Below are positions 8,700-17,254 of a DNA stretch of 64,000 nt, piece after piece. The notes under the pieces are model-generated. The model was given only the letters and a program-made list of their open reading frames with translations, did no database searches and was not told where the DNA came from. This DNA comes from an uncultured Eubacteriales bacterium (GTDB taxonomy: Bacteria > Bacillota > Clostridia > Christensenellales > Aristaeellaceae), in contig ONJM01000012.1 of assembly GCA_900318145.1 (NCBI GenBank), positions 44,701 to 108,700 on the forward strand, given 5' to 3'. Every line of letters begins with the position of its first letter. Within the stretch, counting starts at the first letter, position 1. The translations under genes were made by a program, and so were the position numbers.

Positions 8700-9380
8700 T
8701 TACGCTTTGAACTGTTCCAGGATCTGCTTTCCGGCGCTGGCGCCGATACGTTCCGCGCCGGCCTCGATCATGGCTTTGCAGGACGCCCAGTCGCGGATAC
8801 CGCCGGCGGCCTTGACTTTAACGGCGTCCCCGACGGTTTCCTTCATGAGGCGGACGTCCTCCGGCGTGGCGCCGCCGGTCCCGAAACCGGTGGAGGTTTT
8901 GATGAAATCAGGACGGACTTCCTTCGCGATTTCCGCCAGGCGGACGATTTCCTCCTTCGTGAGATAGCAGTTCTCAAAGATCACCTTGCAGCCGGCGCCG
9001 CGGGAATGGCAGGCTTCCGTGATTCTTGCCATTTCATCCTTCACCAGATCCCACCTGCCGTCCTTGACGTCGGAGACGTTCACGACATAGTCGATCTCGT
9101 CCGCGCCGTCGGCAATGGCGGTTTCCGCCTCAAAAACCTTGGCGGCGGCGGACATCTGCCCGAGAGGGAATCCGGCGACGGTGCCCACCAGGACGCCGGT
9201 GCCTTTTACCAGATCCCTGCAGAATGCGGTGAAAGCGGAGTTTACCATGACGGAGGCAAAGCCGTATGTTTTCGCCTCGTCGCAGAGTTTACGGATGTCT
9301 TCCCGGGTTGCTGCGGCTTTCAGGTTGGTATGGTCAATCATCGCGGCGACGGCTTCCGGAGTGAGGTTTTGCGTGTTCAT
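8700..9380 (-). CDS. deoC: Deoxyribose-phosphate aldolase
   Basis: This 226-residue class I aldolase splits 2-deoxyribose-5-phosphate into glyceraldehyde-3-phosphate and acetaldehyde. The Schiff-base Lys is in FIKTSTGFG and the second active-site Lys in VKVKAAGGIRD; IDHTNLK near the N terminus and GFPLGQ are also family hallmarks. The frame is open to 9500, but the ATG at 9380 follows AAAGGAGAG at good spacing and matches the usual N terminus, so the longer form is unlikely. It lies alone on the minus strand, convergent with the transporter and divergent from cdd. It completes the deoxynucleoside route begun by DeoD and DeoB. Confidence 0.96.
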   Translation of the reverse strand: MNTQNLTPEAVAAMIDHTNLKAAATREDIRKLCDEAKTYGFASVMVNSAFTAFCRDLVKGTGVLVGTVAGFPLGQMSAAAKVFEAETAIADGADEIDYVVNVSDVKDGRWDLVKDEMARITEACHSRGAGCKVIFENCYLTKEEIVRLAEIAKEVRPDFIKTSTGFGTGGATPEDVRLMKETVGDAVKVKAAGGIRDWASCKAMIEAGAERIGASAGKQILEQFKA

Positions 9381-9534
9381 CGTTTTTCTCTCCTTTTTTT
9401 TCTGCTGCAGTAAAGATACCACACTGCCGCTCCGGAAGCAAGGCTGCCGCGCGGCGGGGTTTTTTATTGCCGGGAAATAGTATATAATAAGTATATCCAT
9501 CAGATCGGAAAAATTTTCCGGAAAGGAAACGCAT

Positions 9535-9963
9535 ATGGAAAAGGATTTTGACCGGGGAGAACTGATCCGGCATGCGCTGGAACAGCAGAAGAAAGCCTAC
9601 GCGCCGTATTCCGGCTATCAGGTCGCGGCGGCTGTGCTCATGGATTCCGGGAAGGTTTATACCGGGGTGAATGTGGAGAACGCTTCCTATCCGGCAGGAA
9701 TCTGCGCGGAGCGGAACGCGATTTTTCACGCGGCGGCCTGCGGGGAGCGGCGGATTACAGCGATTGCCGTCGTTGCCGGGCTCCGGGGCGAAAACACCGA
9801 ATACAGTTCGCCCTGCGGGATCTGCCGGCAGGTGATGCGGGAATTCTGCGATCCGAAGGAGATGCGGGTGATCCTGGCCAGGACGCCGGAGGATTACCGT
9901 GAACGGACGCTGGAGGAGCTGCTGCCGGAAAGCTTCGGGCCGGAGTCGCTGCCGCGCCTGTGA
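9535..9963 (+). CDS. cdd: Cytidine deaminase
   Basis: This 142-residue homotetrameric zinc enzyme deaminates (deoxy)cytidine to (deoxy)uridine. The zinc and catalytic motifs are CAERNAIFH (Cys and catalytic Glu) and PCGICRQ (two Cys), and YAPYSGYQVAA is the usual N-terminal motif. A TATAAT at 9483-9488 lies about 50 bp upstream and GGAAAGGAAA serves as ribosome site. Its stop lies in the palindrome TGACGCGCGTCA, which also supplies the stop of the convergent STAS-kinase gene. It prepares cytidine for pyrimidine salvage. Confidence 0.95.
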   Translation: MEKDFDRGELIRHALEQQKKAYAPYSGYQVAAAVLMDSGKVYTGVNVENASYPAGICAERNAIFHAAACGERRITAIAVVAGLRGENTEYSSPCGICRQVMREFCDPKEMRVILARTPEDYRERTLEELLPESFGPESLPRL

Positions 9964-9969
9964 CGCGCG

Positions 9970-11145
9970 TCAGAGGATCAGGGTACTGACGCGGGGAATG
10001 ACTTCGGAAAGATGCTCCAGCGCGCGTCGGATCCGGACCGGCCCCAGCGGGCTGTCCCGGTGATCCGTCGTGAGAATGATATAGAGAAACCGGAGGCAGG
10101 CCAGGAGGATAATTCTGTCCAGCGCCGGATTCAGCACCGCGGGATCATCGCTGCACAGATAACGGCGGAAAAGCGTGTTCCAGATCCGGCGGGCCATTTC
10201 CCCGGGAATGCCCAGGAACGCCATGCTGTTATCCGGATCGCCCTCCCCGAACAGGATATAGGAAACATACAGGGCCTGGAGATCAAAGACGGGCTGGCCT
10301 GTGCAGAGCGTATCCATATCGATCAGCATCGGCCCGGATTCCGTCCGCATGACATTTTTCATCTGGAAGTCTCCGTGAACCATATGGTAATCTTCCGGCA
10401 GGTCCCTGAGCAGCGATTCCGCCGCGGCCAGTTGCTCCGGCGGCATCACTTCCCGGAGGACGGAAAGATAACCGAGGAAAACATCCCGCGCCAGCGGGAA
10501 GATGCCGGGATCCATTTCCACCGCATGGACGGAACGGAGAAAATCCGTGTATTCAGCGATCAGCGCATCGGCGTTTTCCGGTTCGTTCCGGATCAGGTCG
10601 TTATAGGTTTTTGCCTTCAACAGCTCAAAGACCGTGCCGTAGCAGTCCCCGGCTTTCACGATATCGAAGGAGATGGCGGTGGGAACCCCCTTGAGGAAAG
10701 CGGAGCGGGCCTTGTTCCGTTCGTCTTCGATCGCGGGCAGGCTGTCCGGCATATTATAGATTTTGACAATGGTATCCGCGTCCAGACGGTAGACGGTTCC
10801 GAACTGCCCGTGACCGATGACGCCGCATCCGGTGAGATCAATCTCCCGGATCTTTTTTTTCAGCGTGAACATGGTGGAGAAACCGGTAACGTTCAGGATT
10901 TCGAGCATACCGGGGGACACGTTGCGGAGCTCCAGGGGCTTCTGCCAGCGCTGCCGGACTGTCAGCAGCACCCGGAGGCCGGCGCTGGACATATATTCCG
11001 TTTTGTCCAGGTCAAAGACAGGCTCCAGGGACGGGTTCGCGTCCAGGATTTCCTGCAGCCGGCGCATGAGCTCCGGCGCGTTGTCGGAGGTAATCCGGCC
11101 TTCCAGCGGAAGAATGACGCGGGAGGATTCAACCGTATAATTCAT
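9970..11145 (-). CDS. STAS domain - aminoglycoside-phosphotransferase-like kinase fusion
   Basis: A 391-residue two-domain cytoplasmic protein. Residues 1 to about 100 form a STAS (anti-sigma-antagonist-like) domain, including the loop MSSAGLRVLL where SpoIIAA-type proteins carry the phosphorylated Ser. From about 108 a choline/aminoglycoside-kinase fold follows: GHGQFGTVYRL glycine loop, IVKIYN Lys, catalytic MVHGDFQMKN (HGDxxxxN) and LIDMDTL metal Asp. The domain order recalls a paralogous family known from Fibrobacter and Clostridia; the substrate is unknown. I prefer the ATG at 11145 (GGAG 8 bases upstream) to the GTG at 11154. It follows the pullulanase gene by 29 bp on the same strand. 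Confidence 0.8.
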   Translation of the reverse strand: MNYTVESSRVILPLEGRITSDNAPELMRRLQEILDANPSLEPVFDLDKTEYMSSAGLRVLLTVRQRWQKPLELRNVSPGMLEILNVTGFSTMFTLKKKIREIDLTGCGVIGHGQFGTVYRLDADTIVKIYNMPDSLPAIEDERNKARSAFLKGVPTAISFDIVKAGDCYGTVFELLKAKTYNDLIRNEPENADALIAEYTDFLRSVHAVEMDPGIFPLARDVFLGYLSVLREVMPPEQLAAAESLLRDLPEDYHMVHGDFQMKNVMRTESGPMLIDMDTLCTGQPVFDLQALYVSYILFGEGDPDNSMAFLGIPGEMARRIWNTLFRRYLCSDDPAVLNPALDRIILLACLRFLYIILTTDHRDSPLGPVRIRRALEHLSEVIPRVSTLIL

Positions 11146-11174
11146 ACTTTGCACTCCGGAGATCAGAATTGCCG

Positions 11175-13769
11175 TTATTCGTCTGCGGAGACGGCCAGGG
11201 TGACGCTGCGCGGCAGCGCGGTAACGGGGCCTTCGGCTTTTTCACTTTCAGCAGGGACGGCGTCGCCCCGGAGGACGATATTATATGTCTGCCAGCCTTC
11301 CGGAGCCGGCGCTTCGGCGGTACCGACGCCCGGATTGATCAGGGCGAAGGCCACCGCTTTTTCATCGCGGATCCAGGTGACGGCAATGACGCCGCCGTCC
11401 AGCACTTCGCAGACAGGCGCCTCACCGCTCCTGAGGAAACCGTACTGCTTCCGCAGGGCGATCAGACCTCTGTAATACTCGGACATGGCCAGCTGCGGGC
11501 TGCCGGGAGCAAGGCTGTCCCAGTCGAGATTATTGATTTCATCGGAGGATTTGTAGCTGTTGCCGTCCCCCTGCTTGGTGCGGAGCATTTCCTCCCCGGC
11601 CAGGAAGAAGGGGATTCCCCGGCTGAGCAGCACGGAGGCGGCGCATACGCGGTACATGCCCAGGCGGTCTTCGTCCGTGGCGTAGGGGCAGGAAACCAGA
11701 AGCTTATCCCAGAGCGTATTGTTGTCGTGGGAGGAAACGTAGTTCACCACCATGGCGTTTTCCACTCTCCAGCTGGCGGAGCCGCTCTTTATGCCGCCCT
11801 GCAGGCCGAAGATCACTTTGCCGGCATTGATTTTTGTCGGGGTGCCGTTGGCGTAGCCGGTATCCTTCGAATCGAAAACGCTGCCCTTCAGGCCGTCCCG
11901 GATCACATCGTTGAAGACCGCGACCGCGCCGATCCCGCCGCCGGCGGCGGTGATGTTCCGGATATTCGACTGGTTTGCCCGGAGGCTGTCCCGCAGGGGC
12001 GTGTCGCCGCCGGTCCAGCCTTCGCCGTAGATCAGGGCTTTGGGATTGACGGCGTGCACCGCTTCCTCCACGGCCTGCATGGTTTCCAGATCATGCAGGG
12101 CCATAAGGTCGAAACGGAAGCCGTCCAGCTGATATTCCTCCGCCCAGTAGCGGACGCTGTCCACGATATATTTCCGGCACATGACCCGGTCGGAAGCCGT
12201 TTCGTTGCCGCAGCCGCTGCCGTTGGAGGGGCTGCCGTCATAACCGTAACGGTAATAGTAATAGGGAACGATGCGGTTCAGGCAGGAATCCACATCGTAG
12301 GTATGGTTGTACACCACGTCCATCACGACGCCCAGGCCGGCGCTGTGCAGTCCCTGCACCATCTGCTTGAATTCACGGATCCGCACTTCCCCGTGGTACG
12401 GATCGGTGGAATAGCTGCCTTCCGGAGCGTTGTAATTTTTCGGGTCATAGCCCCAGTTAAACTGCGGGGCATCGCTGCTTTCATCCACGGTGGCGTAGTC
12501 GTAAACCGGCTGGAGATGCACATGGGTAACGCCCAGCTGCTTCAGGTAGTCCACTCCGGCGGGAAGACCGGAGGCGTTGGTCAGGCCGGTTTCGGTGAAA
12601 GCCAGGTATTTTCCGGGCCAGGCGGACCCGGCCAGCCGGTTGGAGAAATCCCGGACATGCACTTCCCAGATGACGGCGTCCTGATAGGAGGAAAGGCCGC
12701 TGTCGTACGCGCTACTCCGGAAACCTTCCGGATCGGTCAGGGAAAGGTCGACGACCATACCCCGGTTTCCGTTGACGCCCACCGCGCGGGCGTATGGATC
12801 GACTGCTTCCAGCGTGCCCAGTGCGGTTGTGACGGAATAGGTGTAGTATGTGCCGCTGCCGCAGGTGCATTCCGTGCTCCATACGCCCTTTTCTCCCCGG
12901 ACCATGGGAACGGTTTCAAACGCTTCCCCGCCGTCGCCGGCTTCGAACAGGTTCAGAACCACGGCAGAGGCGGTTGGCGCCCAGACCTTGAAGGCGGTTG
13001 TGTTCCCGTGAATGACCGCGCCGAGGTCATCGCCGCTGTAGGTGTATTCCTCAACAAATTCCGGACTGTCAAACAGGGAGGTGGGAACGGCGGCGGCTTC
13101 GCCGTAGCCGTCAATTTCCACGGTATAGCCGCAGGAAAGATCCAGGGGCTCCGCCAGGGTGATCACTCCTGTCGTTACGTTGTTGCCGAGGGTGGAAAGG
13201 CTTTCCACCTTTACATCCCTGCCGTCCCGGCGGACATGCACCGCGTCCAGGCTTTCCAGGCGGACGGAGGGGGTAACGGAATAACGGATTTCACGGGGCG
13301 AGATGATTCCCGCAAGGTTGAACGTGCGGATCGGGTTCAGGGTGGCTCCGCCGTCCGGACTGGTGTACTGCATACTGTCCCCCGTTACCAGATATATTTC
13401 TGTGCGTTCGCCGGTGAGGACGGCGTACCGGTCCCCGTCATAATCCTTTGTCGCGCTGCCCCAGGAGGACCCGCCGGGTTCGGAGCAGTCCCTGCGGACG
13501 ATGAAGCCCACCTCGTCCACGCCCGCAGGCACTTCCACCGTGCAGCAGGCGCCGTAATCGCAGGGCTCAAAGAGGATCCCTTTCCCGTCCTTCCCGGGGA
13601 ACCAGACCCAGACGTCGCAGGTTGTGTAATCGGTGTCCGACCGGGACCAGTACAGCACCAGCGTACGGGTGCCTTCCGCGGCGCCGAAGGACAGCAGGGA
13701 AACCAGCAGGGAGAGAATCAGGCAGAAGGACAGGACCTTTTTTGCCTGAAAAACAGGGAAACGCTTCAT
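11175..13769 (-). CDS. pulA: Secreted type I pullulanase (GH13)
   Basis: The 864-residue protein begins with a signal peptide (about residues 1-31). An N-terminal CBM41-like starch-binding domain (about 32-130), a beta domain and a CBM48-like domain (about 245-340) precede the GH13 barrel. The type I signature is FNWGYDPKNYNAPEGSYS. Catalytic residues are visible: the nucleophile Asp in DGFRFDLM, the acid/base Glu in YGEGW and the third Asp in VSSHDN, plus VMDVVYNHTY. It hydrolyses alpha-1,6 links in pullulan and branched starch outside the cell. No sorting motif ends the protein. It has its own promoter and probably shares a transcript with the STAS-kinase gene. Confidence 0.95.
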   Translation of the reverse strand: MKRFPVFQAKKVLSFCLILSLLVSLLSFGAAEGTRTLVLYWSRSDTDYTTCDVWVWFPGKDGKGILFEPCDYGACCTVEVPAGVDEVGFIVRRDCSEPGGSSWGSATKDYDGDRYAVLTGERTEIYLVTGDSMQYTSPDGGATLNPIRTFNLAGIISPREIRYSVTPSVRLESLDAVHVRRDGRDVKVESLSTLGNNVTTGVITLAEPLDLSCGYTVEIDGYGEAAAVPTSLFDSPEFVEEYTYSGDDLGAVIHGNTTAFKVWAPTASAVVLNLFEAGDGGEAFETVPMVRGEKGVWSTECTCGSGTYYTYSVTTALGTLEAVDPYARAVGVNGNRGMVVDLSLTDPEGFRSSAYDSGLSSYQDAVIWEVHVRDFSNRLAGSAWPGKYLAFTETGLTNASGLPAGVDYLKQLGVTHVHLQPVYDYATVDESSDAPQFNWGYDPKNYNAPEGSYSTDPYHGEVRIREFKQMVQGLHSAGLGVVMDVVYNHTYDVDSCLNRIVPYYYYRYGYDGSPSNGSGCGNETASDRVMCRKYIVDSVRYWAEEYQLDGFRFDLMALHDLETMQAVEEAVHAVNPKALIYGEGWTGGDTPLRDSLRANQSNIRNITAAGGGIGAVAVFNDVIRDGLKGSVFDSKDTGYANGTPTKINAGKVIFGLQGGIKSGSASWRVENAMVVNYVSSHDNNTLWDKLLVSCPYATDEDRLGMYRVCAASVLLSRGIPFFLAGEEMLRTKQGDGNSYKSSDEINNLDWDSLAPGSPQLAMSEYYRGLIALRKQYGFLRSGEAPVCEVLDGGVIAVTWIRDEKAVAFALINPGVGTAEAPAPEGWQTYNIVLRGDAVPAESEKAEGPVTALPRSVTLAVSADE

Positions 13770-13869
13770 ACTGTATTACTCCTTTCCGATAAGTAAAAAT
13801 GACAGGATGAAAAGAATCCGGGCGACCCCGGCCTGTTCAGAAGATGTGAGAACGTTTCAGGACGGGTTT

Positions 13870-13898
13870 ATTATGCCATAAACCGGCTGTCCTGTCAC
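13870..13898 (-). promoter_or_regulatory. Promoter of pulA
   Basis: GTGACA, 17 bp, CATAAT with an upstream TGG (extended -10) read leftwards 100 bp before pulA. The 206-bp gap 13770-13975 also holds an extended TGC-TATACT -10 (about 13951) for the rightward small gene and nothing else I recognise. Confidence 0.65.
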
Positions 13899-13975
13899 GC
13901 GGTAATTGATGTTTTCACGCGGGAAGTGGCAAAAAAGACAGGCGCGTGCTATACTGCCGGAGACGGAGGAGAGCC

Positions 13976-14371
13976 ATGTATTATTACGAGAAAGACTACA
14001 TCATGCGCCTGATCCACGGGGTTGCCCGGATCCTGGCCCGGATTCTGCTCGCACGGGAAATGGAGGAGGAAGGGGAACTGATCGTTTTCCGGGAACAGGA
14101 AGCCAAGGAAAAGAACGACCTGTTCCGCAGGATGATCGACGAGGGACAGGTCAACGCGGCGGAGGAAAGGCTGTTTGACCTGCTGGAAACCGCGGGATGG
14201 GACGATCGGGAAAAAGCTTCGCTGGCGATCGCTTTTTACGATTATCTGAATGAAAAGGACGACGCGTTTCTCGCGGAAGCGGACTTCTCCCGGGAAGAGA
14301 TCATCCGGGGAATGGATGACGCGCTGCGGATTGCCGGCATGGAAATTCCGGAGTACCTGCGGCTGGACTGA
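13976..14371 (+). CDS. DUF6483-like small cytoplasmic protein
   Basis: The 131-residue protein starts MYYYEKDYIMRLIHGVARILARILL, an amphipathic N-terminal helix typical of the DUF6483 family as I remember it; family assignment is by eye. The rest is highly charged and helical, with no membrane span and no catalytic motif that I recognise. The helical pairs (NAAEERLFDLLETAG and ASLAIAFYDYLNEKDD) resemble TPR-like hairpins. ATG at 13976 follows GGAGGAGAG; an in-frame TTG upstream (13946) would add an Arg-rich stretch and is unlikely. It stands alone between pulA and a cell-wall hydrolase gene. Confidence 0.7.
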   Translation: MYYYEKDYIMRLIHGVARILARILLAREMEEEGELIVFREQEAKEKNDLFRRMIDEGQVNAAEERLFDLLETAGWDDREKASLAIAFYDYLNEKDDAFLAEADFSREEIIRGMDDALRIAGMEIPEYLRLD

Positions 14372-14480
14372 ACGGGTAGGAAAATAAGGCGGAAACAAGT
14401 AAAATATATTGACTTATTAACAATATCATAATAAAATTGATAAGAAATCGTAAAAATATTTCAGAAGCGGAGGACGGAGC

Positions 14481-16457
14481 ATGTTCAGACGTTTATTGAG
14501 CGTTTTTCTGATTCTGGCGCTGCTGCTGTGCACGCTGCCCGCACAGGCGGCCACCCTGCGGAACGGATCCAGGGGAAGCGAGGTCGTCCGGCTGCAGACC
14601 GTTCTGAAGGAACAGGGATATTACCGCCTGGCTGTGGACGGAAAATACGGAAAAGGGACCATCGCGGCGGTGCGGGCCTTTCAGCAGGCGAACGGTCTGA
14701 AGGCGGACGGAATCGCCGGTCCGCTGACCCAGGGGAAGCTGTACCAAACGTCCGGGAGCGGTTCTCCGGGATCATCCTCCGGATCTTCCGCGGGTTCGCC
14801 GGCGGGCACCTCCGCCGGCTCTTCATCCGGAACCGCAGCGGAACCGGCTGCCGGATCCGCTGTCCGTATCAACGCGGTCAAACTGCAGTCGGGGAGCCAG
14901 GGGAGCGCGGTGAGGGACCTGCAGACCGTACTGAAAAGCATGGGCTATTACAACATGGAGATTGACGGAAAATACGGCAGGGGAACCGCGGCGGCGGTGA
15001 AGGCTTACCAGCGCGCAAACGGGCTGTACGCGGACGGAATTGCCGGGCCGAAGACGCTGGGAAAGCTGAACAGCACAGCCGGCAGCGGTTCTTCAGGTTC
15101 ATCCGGCGGATCTTCCGCAGGAACTTCCGCCGGGACAACAGCGCCTTCCTCCGGTGAGCCCGGGGATATTACGACGGCGGAGAAACTGGAAACGGGCAGT
15201 ACCGGAGAAGCGGTAAAGGATCTGCAGAACAAACTCCGCTATATCGGATACTATACCGGCAGCGTAAACGGTACCTTTGACGCCGCCACACGGGAAGCGG
15301 TCATCGCGTTTCAGCAGGCAAACAGCCTGGCAAAGGACGGAATCGCCGGAAAGAAAACGCTGACCGCGCTGCAGAGCAAATGGGCAGAGTCAAAGAAAAA
15401 CGCGGGATCCGTCCCGGATGAGGCGGCGGTGTTCCTGAACCGGATGGCCCTGGAAAGCGGAGCGGCCTGCGGAACGCTGGTACTGTCCAGGGACGGGAAA
15501 ACTTTCCTGACATGGTCGTTCGGCGGCGTGAACGAAAAAACATGCTTCCGTATCGCGTCCATCACAAAATGGGTGACGGCCATCGGCCTGATGACCCTTT
15601 ATGACCAGGGAAAGCTGGACCTGGACCGGGATATCAGCGAATACCTGCCCTTCAAGGTGCGGAATCCCGCCTGGCCGGACACGCCTGTTACCGCGCGGAT
15701 GCTGCTGAGCCATACATCCTCGCTGTCCCCGGACACCAATGTATATAAGCCGAACTGGAACAATATCGGCGTAAACGGATACGATCCGATTTTCGATGAA
15801 AGCATCCGGCCGGGTACGAAGCATGTGTACGCGGACTACAACGGCGCGCTGTTCGGATGCCTCATAGAGGCGATTTCCGGGGAAAGCGTGCAGAATTACA
15901 TGAGCCGGACGGTATTTAAGCCCCTGGGACTGACCGCGGGTTATTCCCCCAATTTCCTGCCGGCTGGAACGCCCACCAAGGATACACTGCTGCCCGGCGG
16001 CAGGGTGGGTCTGTCCGTGCAGAGCGACCGGGCCGCGGCCTACAACAACACAGCTGATCCCCGGGGCAACAACGGCTACACGGTGGGCAGGCTGTACATC
16101 AATACGGAGTCACTGACGAAGCTGGCGCAGATGATGCTCCGGGGCGGAGAACTGAACGGCGCGCGGATCCTGCAGCGGGAAACGGTATCCCTGATGGAGG
16201 CGGACCAGCCCGGGCTGGCTGCCAGCGATTACGGCCTGAGCAACGTGCGTCACAGCCAGTTTCCCCGCGGCACCTGGTACGGCCACCAGGGCCGCTACAG
16301 CGGACTGACCTCGAACGTTTATTACCAGCTGGACACCGGGATTACCATGGCGCTGGTGATGAACGGGTATGATTATCAGCTGGAAAACAAAATTGTCCTG
16401 CCGGCGGTAACGCTGCTGCGGAATATGGAAACCCTGGAAAAACTCTGCGCGCAGTAA
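14481..16457 (+). CDS. Exported serine hydrolase (beta-lactamase fold) with three peptidoglycan-binding repeats
   Basis: A 658-residue exported protein. The signal peptide (1-23) ends at AQA. Three PG_binding_1 domains follow (about 27-85, 135-195 and 230-290), each with GSxGxxVxxLQ, GYY, the DGKYG or NGTFD turn and DGIAG, joined by Gly/Ser/Ala-rich linkers. Residues from about 310 form a class C beta-lactamase/D-aminopeptidase-like domain: SxxK at S360-I-T-K363, the HxG-type HQG near the end, and YAD in the position where YxN is expected, so the middle motif is altered. It is probably anchored to the wall by the repeats and acts on peptide or ester substrates there; a role in wall remodelling is inference. 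Confidence 0.88.
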   Translation: MFRRLLSVFLILALLLCTLPAQAATLRNGSRGSEVVRLQTVLKEQGYYRLAVDGKYGKGTIAAVRAFQQANGLKADGIAGPLTQGKLYQTSGSGSPGSSSGSSAGSPAGTSAGSSSGTAAEPAAGSAVRINAVKLQSGSQGSAVRDLQTVLKSMGYYNMEIDGKYGRGTAAAVKAYQRANGLYADGIAGPKTLGKLNSTAGSGSSGSSGGSSAGTSAGTTAPSSGEPGDITTAEKLETGSTGEAVKDLQNKLRYIGYYTGSVNGTFDAATREAVIAFQQANSLAKDGIAGKKTLTALQSKWAESKKNAGSVPDEAAVFLNRMALESGAACGTLVLSRDGKTFLTWSFGGVNEKTCFRIASITKWVTAIGLMTLYDQGKLDLDRDISEYLPFKVRNPAWPDTPVTARMLLSHTSSLSPDTNVYKPNWNNIGVNGYDPIFDESIRPGTKHVYADYNGALFGCLIEAISGESVQNYMSRTVFKPLGLTAGYSPNFLPAGTPTKDTLLPGGRVGLSVQSDRAAAYNNTADPRGNNGYTVGRLYINTESLTKLAQMMLRGGELNGARILQRETVSLMEADQPGLAASDYGLSNVRHSQFPRGTWYGHQGRYSGLTSNVYYQLDTGITMALVMNGYDYQLENKIVLPAVTLLRNMETLEKLCAQ

Positions 16458-16524
16458 GCCGGTACGCAACGGACCGCACCATGTCCCATCCGCTGAAATG
16501 TAAATACAAATTTGCACGGATCTA

Positions 16525-16555
16525 TTGACTTAGAGAGAGCTTTAAGGAATAAGAT
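16525..16555 (+). promoter_or_regulatory. MerR-type promoter (19-bp spacer) facing a small open frame
   Basis: TTGACT, exactly 19 bp, TAAGAT. The spacer begins TAGAG as at the three other such sites in this window, but the dyad is only half kept (TTAGAGAGAGCTTTAAG). The overlong spacer is the hallmark of promoters untwisted by MerR-family activators. The next frame downstream is the short one at 16594-16758. Confidence 0.6.
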
Positions 16556-16593
16556 GCTCATTGCCGGGAAGGTCCGTGTTTTTTGCCGTCGCA

Positions 16594-16758
16594 ATGCCTT
16601 GTGCAGGCGTGAGGGAAGATACACGGTCCATTCTGATTTCCGGAAAGAGATGGGCCACCGCGGGAATTACCTGGATGCTGGCCGGCGTGTCCTGCACCTT
16701 CCGCTATTTTTCCTGGAGACGGAAAAACGCCGGAAGCGAAAATGCTTCCGGCGCGTAG
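16594..16758 (+). CDS. Possible small membrane protein or gene remnant
   Basis: A short frame of 54 codons whose second half reads WATAGITWMLAGVSCTFRYF, a plausible single membrane span, followed by basic SWRRKN. Third codon positions there are G/C-rich like neighbouring genes, and a MerR-type promoter points at it. Against it: the ATG at 16594 has no ribosome site, the frame runs into the merR terminator stem, and the N-terminal half is not protein-like. It may be the tail of a decayed MerR target gene. Other start codons in the frame are TTG 16561, GTG 16576 and GTG 16609. The surrounding gap 16458-16772 holds nothing else beyond the promoter and terminator. Confidence 0.3.
   Translation: MPCAGVREDTRSILISGKRWATAGITWMLAGVSCTFRYFSWRRKNAGSENASGA
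16723..16753 (-). terminator. Terminator of the merR gene
   Basis: A 10-bp perfect stem CGCCGGAAGC/GCTTCCGGCG with a 6-nt loop is followed in the leftward direction by TTTTT. It lies 20 bp past the merR stop. Confidence 0.85.
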
Positions 16759-16772
16759 AACAATATGCTGTT

Positions 16773-17159
16773 TCAGGGATTCTCCTTTTGCGCGGCCTCG
16801 TATGCCCGGAGCTTTTCCGAAAAGAAATTGAGCTTCCAGGTTACCTTGTCCAGGTGTTTCTGCATTTCCGCCATCCGTTTAAGGACCTGCTCCCGGTGGG
16901 CCCGCAGCAGCTCGACCCGCTCCTGCAGCGTGTGATCCCCCTCATGGGTCAGCTGGACAAAGCGGGCGATTTCCTGAATGGACATGCCCGTGTTCTTCAG
17001 GCAGCAGATGAGCCCCAGACGTTCCAAATCCTCGTCCGTGTACTGGCGGAAGCCGCCCTGGCTGCGCTCCACACCGGAGATCAGCCCTTCCTTTTCATAA
17101 TAACGCAGGGTATGAGCGGTCAGCCCTGTTTTTTTGCTTACATCCTGAATCGAATACAT
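16773..17159 (-). CDS. MerR-family transcriptional regulator
   Basis: The 128-residue protein opens with the MerR winged helix: YSIQDVSKKTGLTAHTLRYYEKEGLI and FRQYTDEDLERL. A long antiparallel coiled coil (about residues 80-120) mediates dimerisation. There is no metal-binding Cys pattern; the Cys at residues 52-53 lie in the helix region and could be redox-sensitive, as in the AdhR/NmlR subgroup this protein most resembles. Its gene is preceded by a consensus promoter with the TTAGAGTTAACTTCAA dyad just downstream, so it should repress itself. The same dyad sits in 19-bp-spacer promoters elsewhere in the window, notably before a nitroreductase gene, suggesting a local regulon. Confidence 0.9.
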   Translation of the reverse strand: MYSIQDVSKKTGLTAHTLRYYEKEGLISGVERSQGGFRQYTDEDLERLGLICCLKNTGMSIQEIARFVQLTHEGDHTLQERVELLRAHREQVLKRMAEMQKHLDKVTWKLNFFSEKLRAYEAAQKENP

Positions 17160-17176
17160 GATGCCCTCCAGAACTA

Positions 17177-17235
17177 TTGACTTAGAGTTAACTTCAACCG
17201 CAGAAGATTTTACATAAAAACACTCTTCCTGTCAA
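17177..17235 (-). promoter_or_regulatory. merR promoter with downstream operator
   Basis: Read leftwards, TTGACA (17230-17235), 17 bp, TAAAAT (17207-17212). The dyad TTGAAGTTAACTCTAAGTCA (17178-17197) lies just past the start site, where bound protein would block elongation or initiation. It matches the operators at 30104-30134 and 37144-37174. Confidence 0.75.
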
Positions 17236-17254
17236 TTCAGGAAGGCTGAACAGC

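Noticed and set aside
11169-13796. 875-codon open frame on the plus strand opposite the pullulanase gene
   Set aside because: It mirrors pulA codon for codon, has no ribosome site, no family similarity and low-complexity composition; pulA on the minus strand has full catalytic motifs.
13848-13860. TGAGAACGTTTCA near the pulA start site as a CcpA/LacI operator
   Set aside because: Only the central AACGTT is symmetric and the length is one base short of a cre site; no adjacent LacI-type gene.
14750-15160. Repetitive Gly/Ser/Ala-coding DNA in the serine hydrolase gene as a CRISPR or tandem repeat
   Set aside because: The repeats are imperfect, codon-phased and lie in linkers between PG-binding domains; there are no spacers of uniform size.
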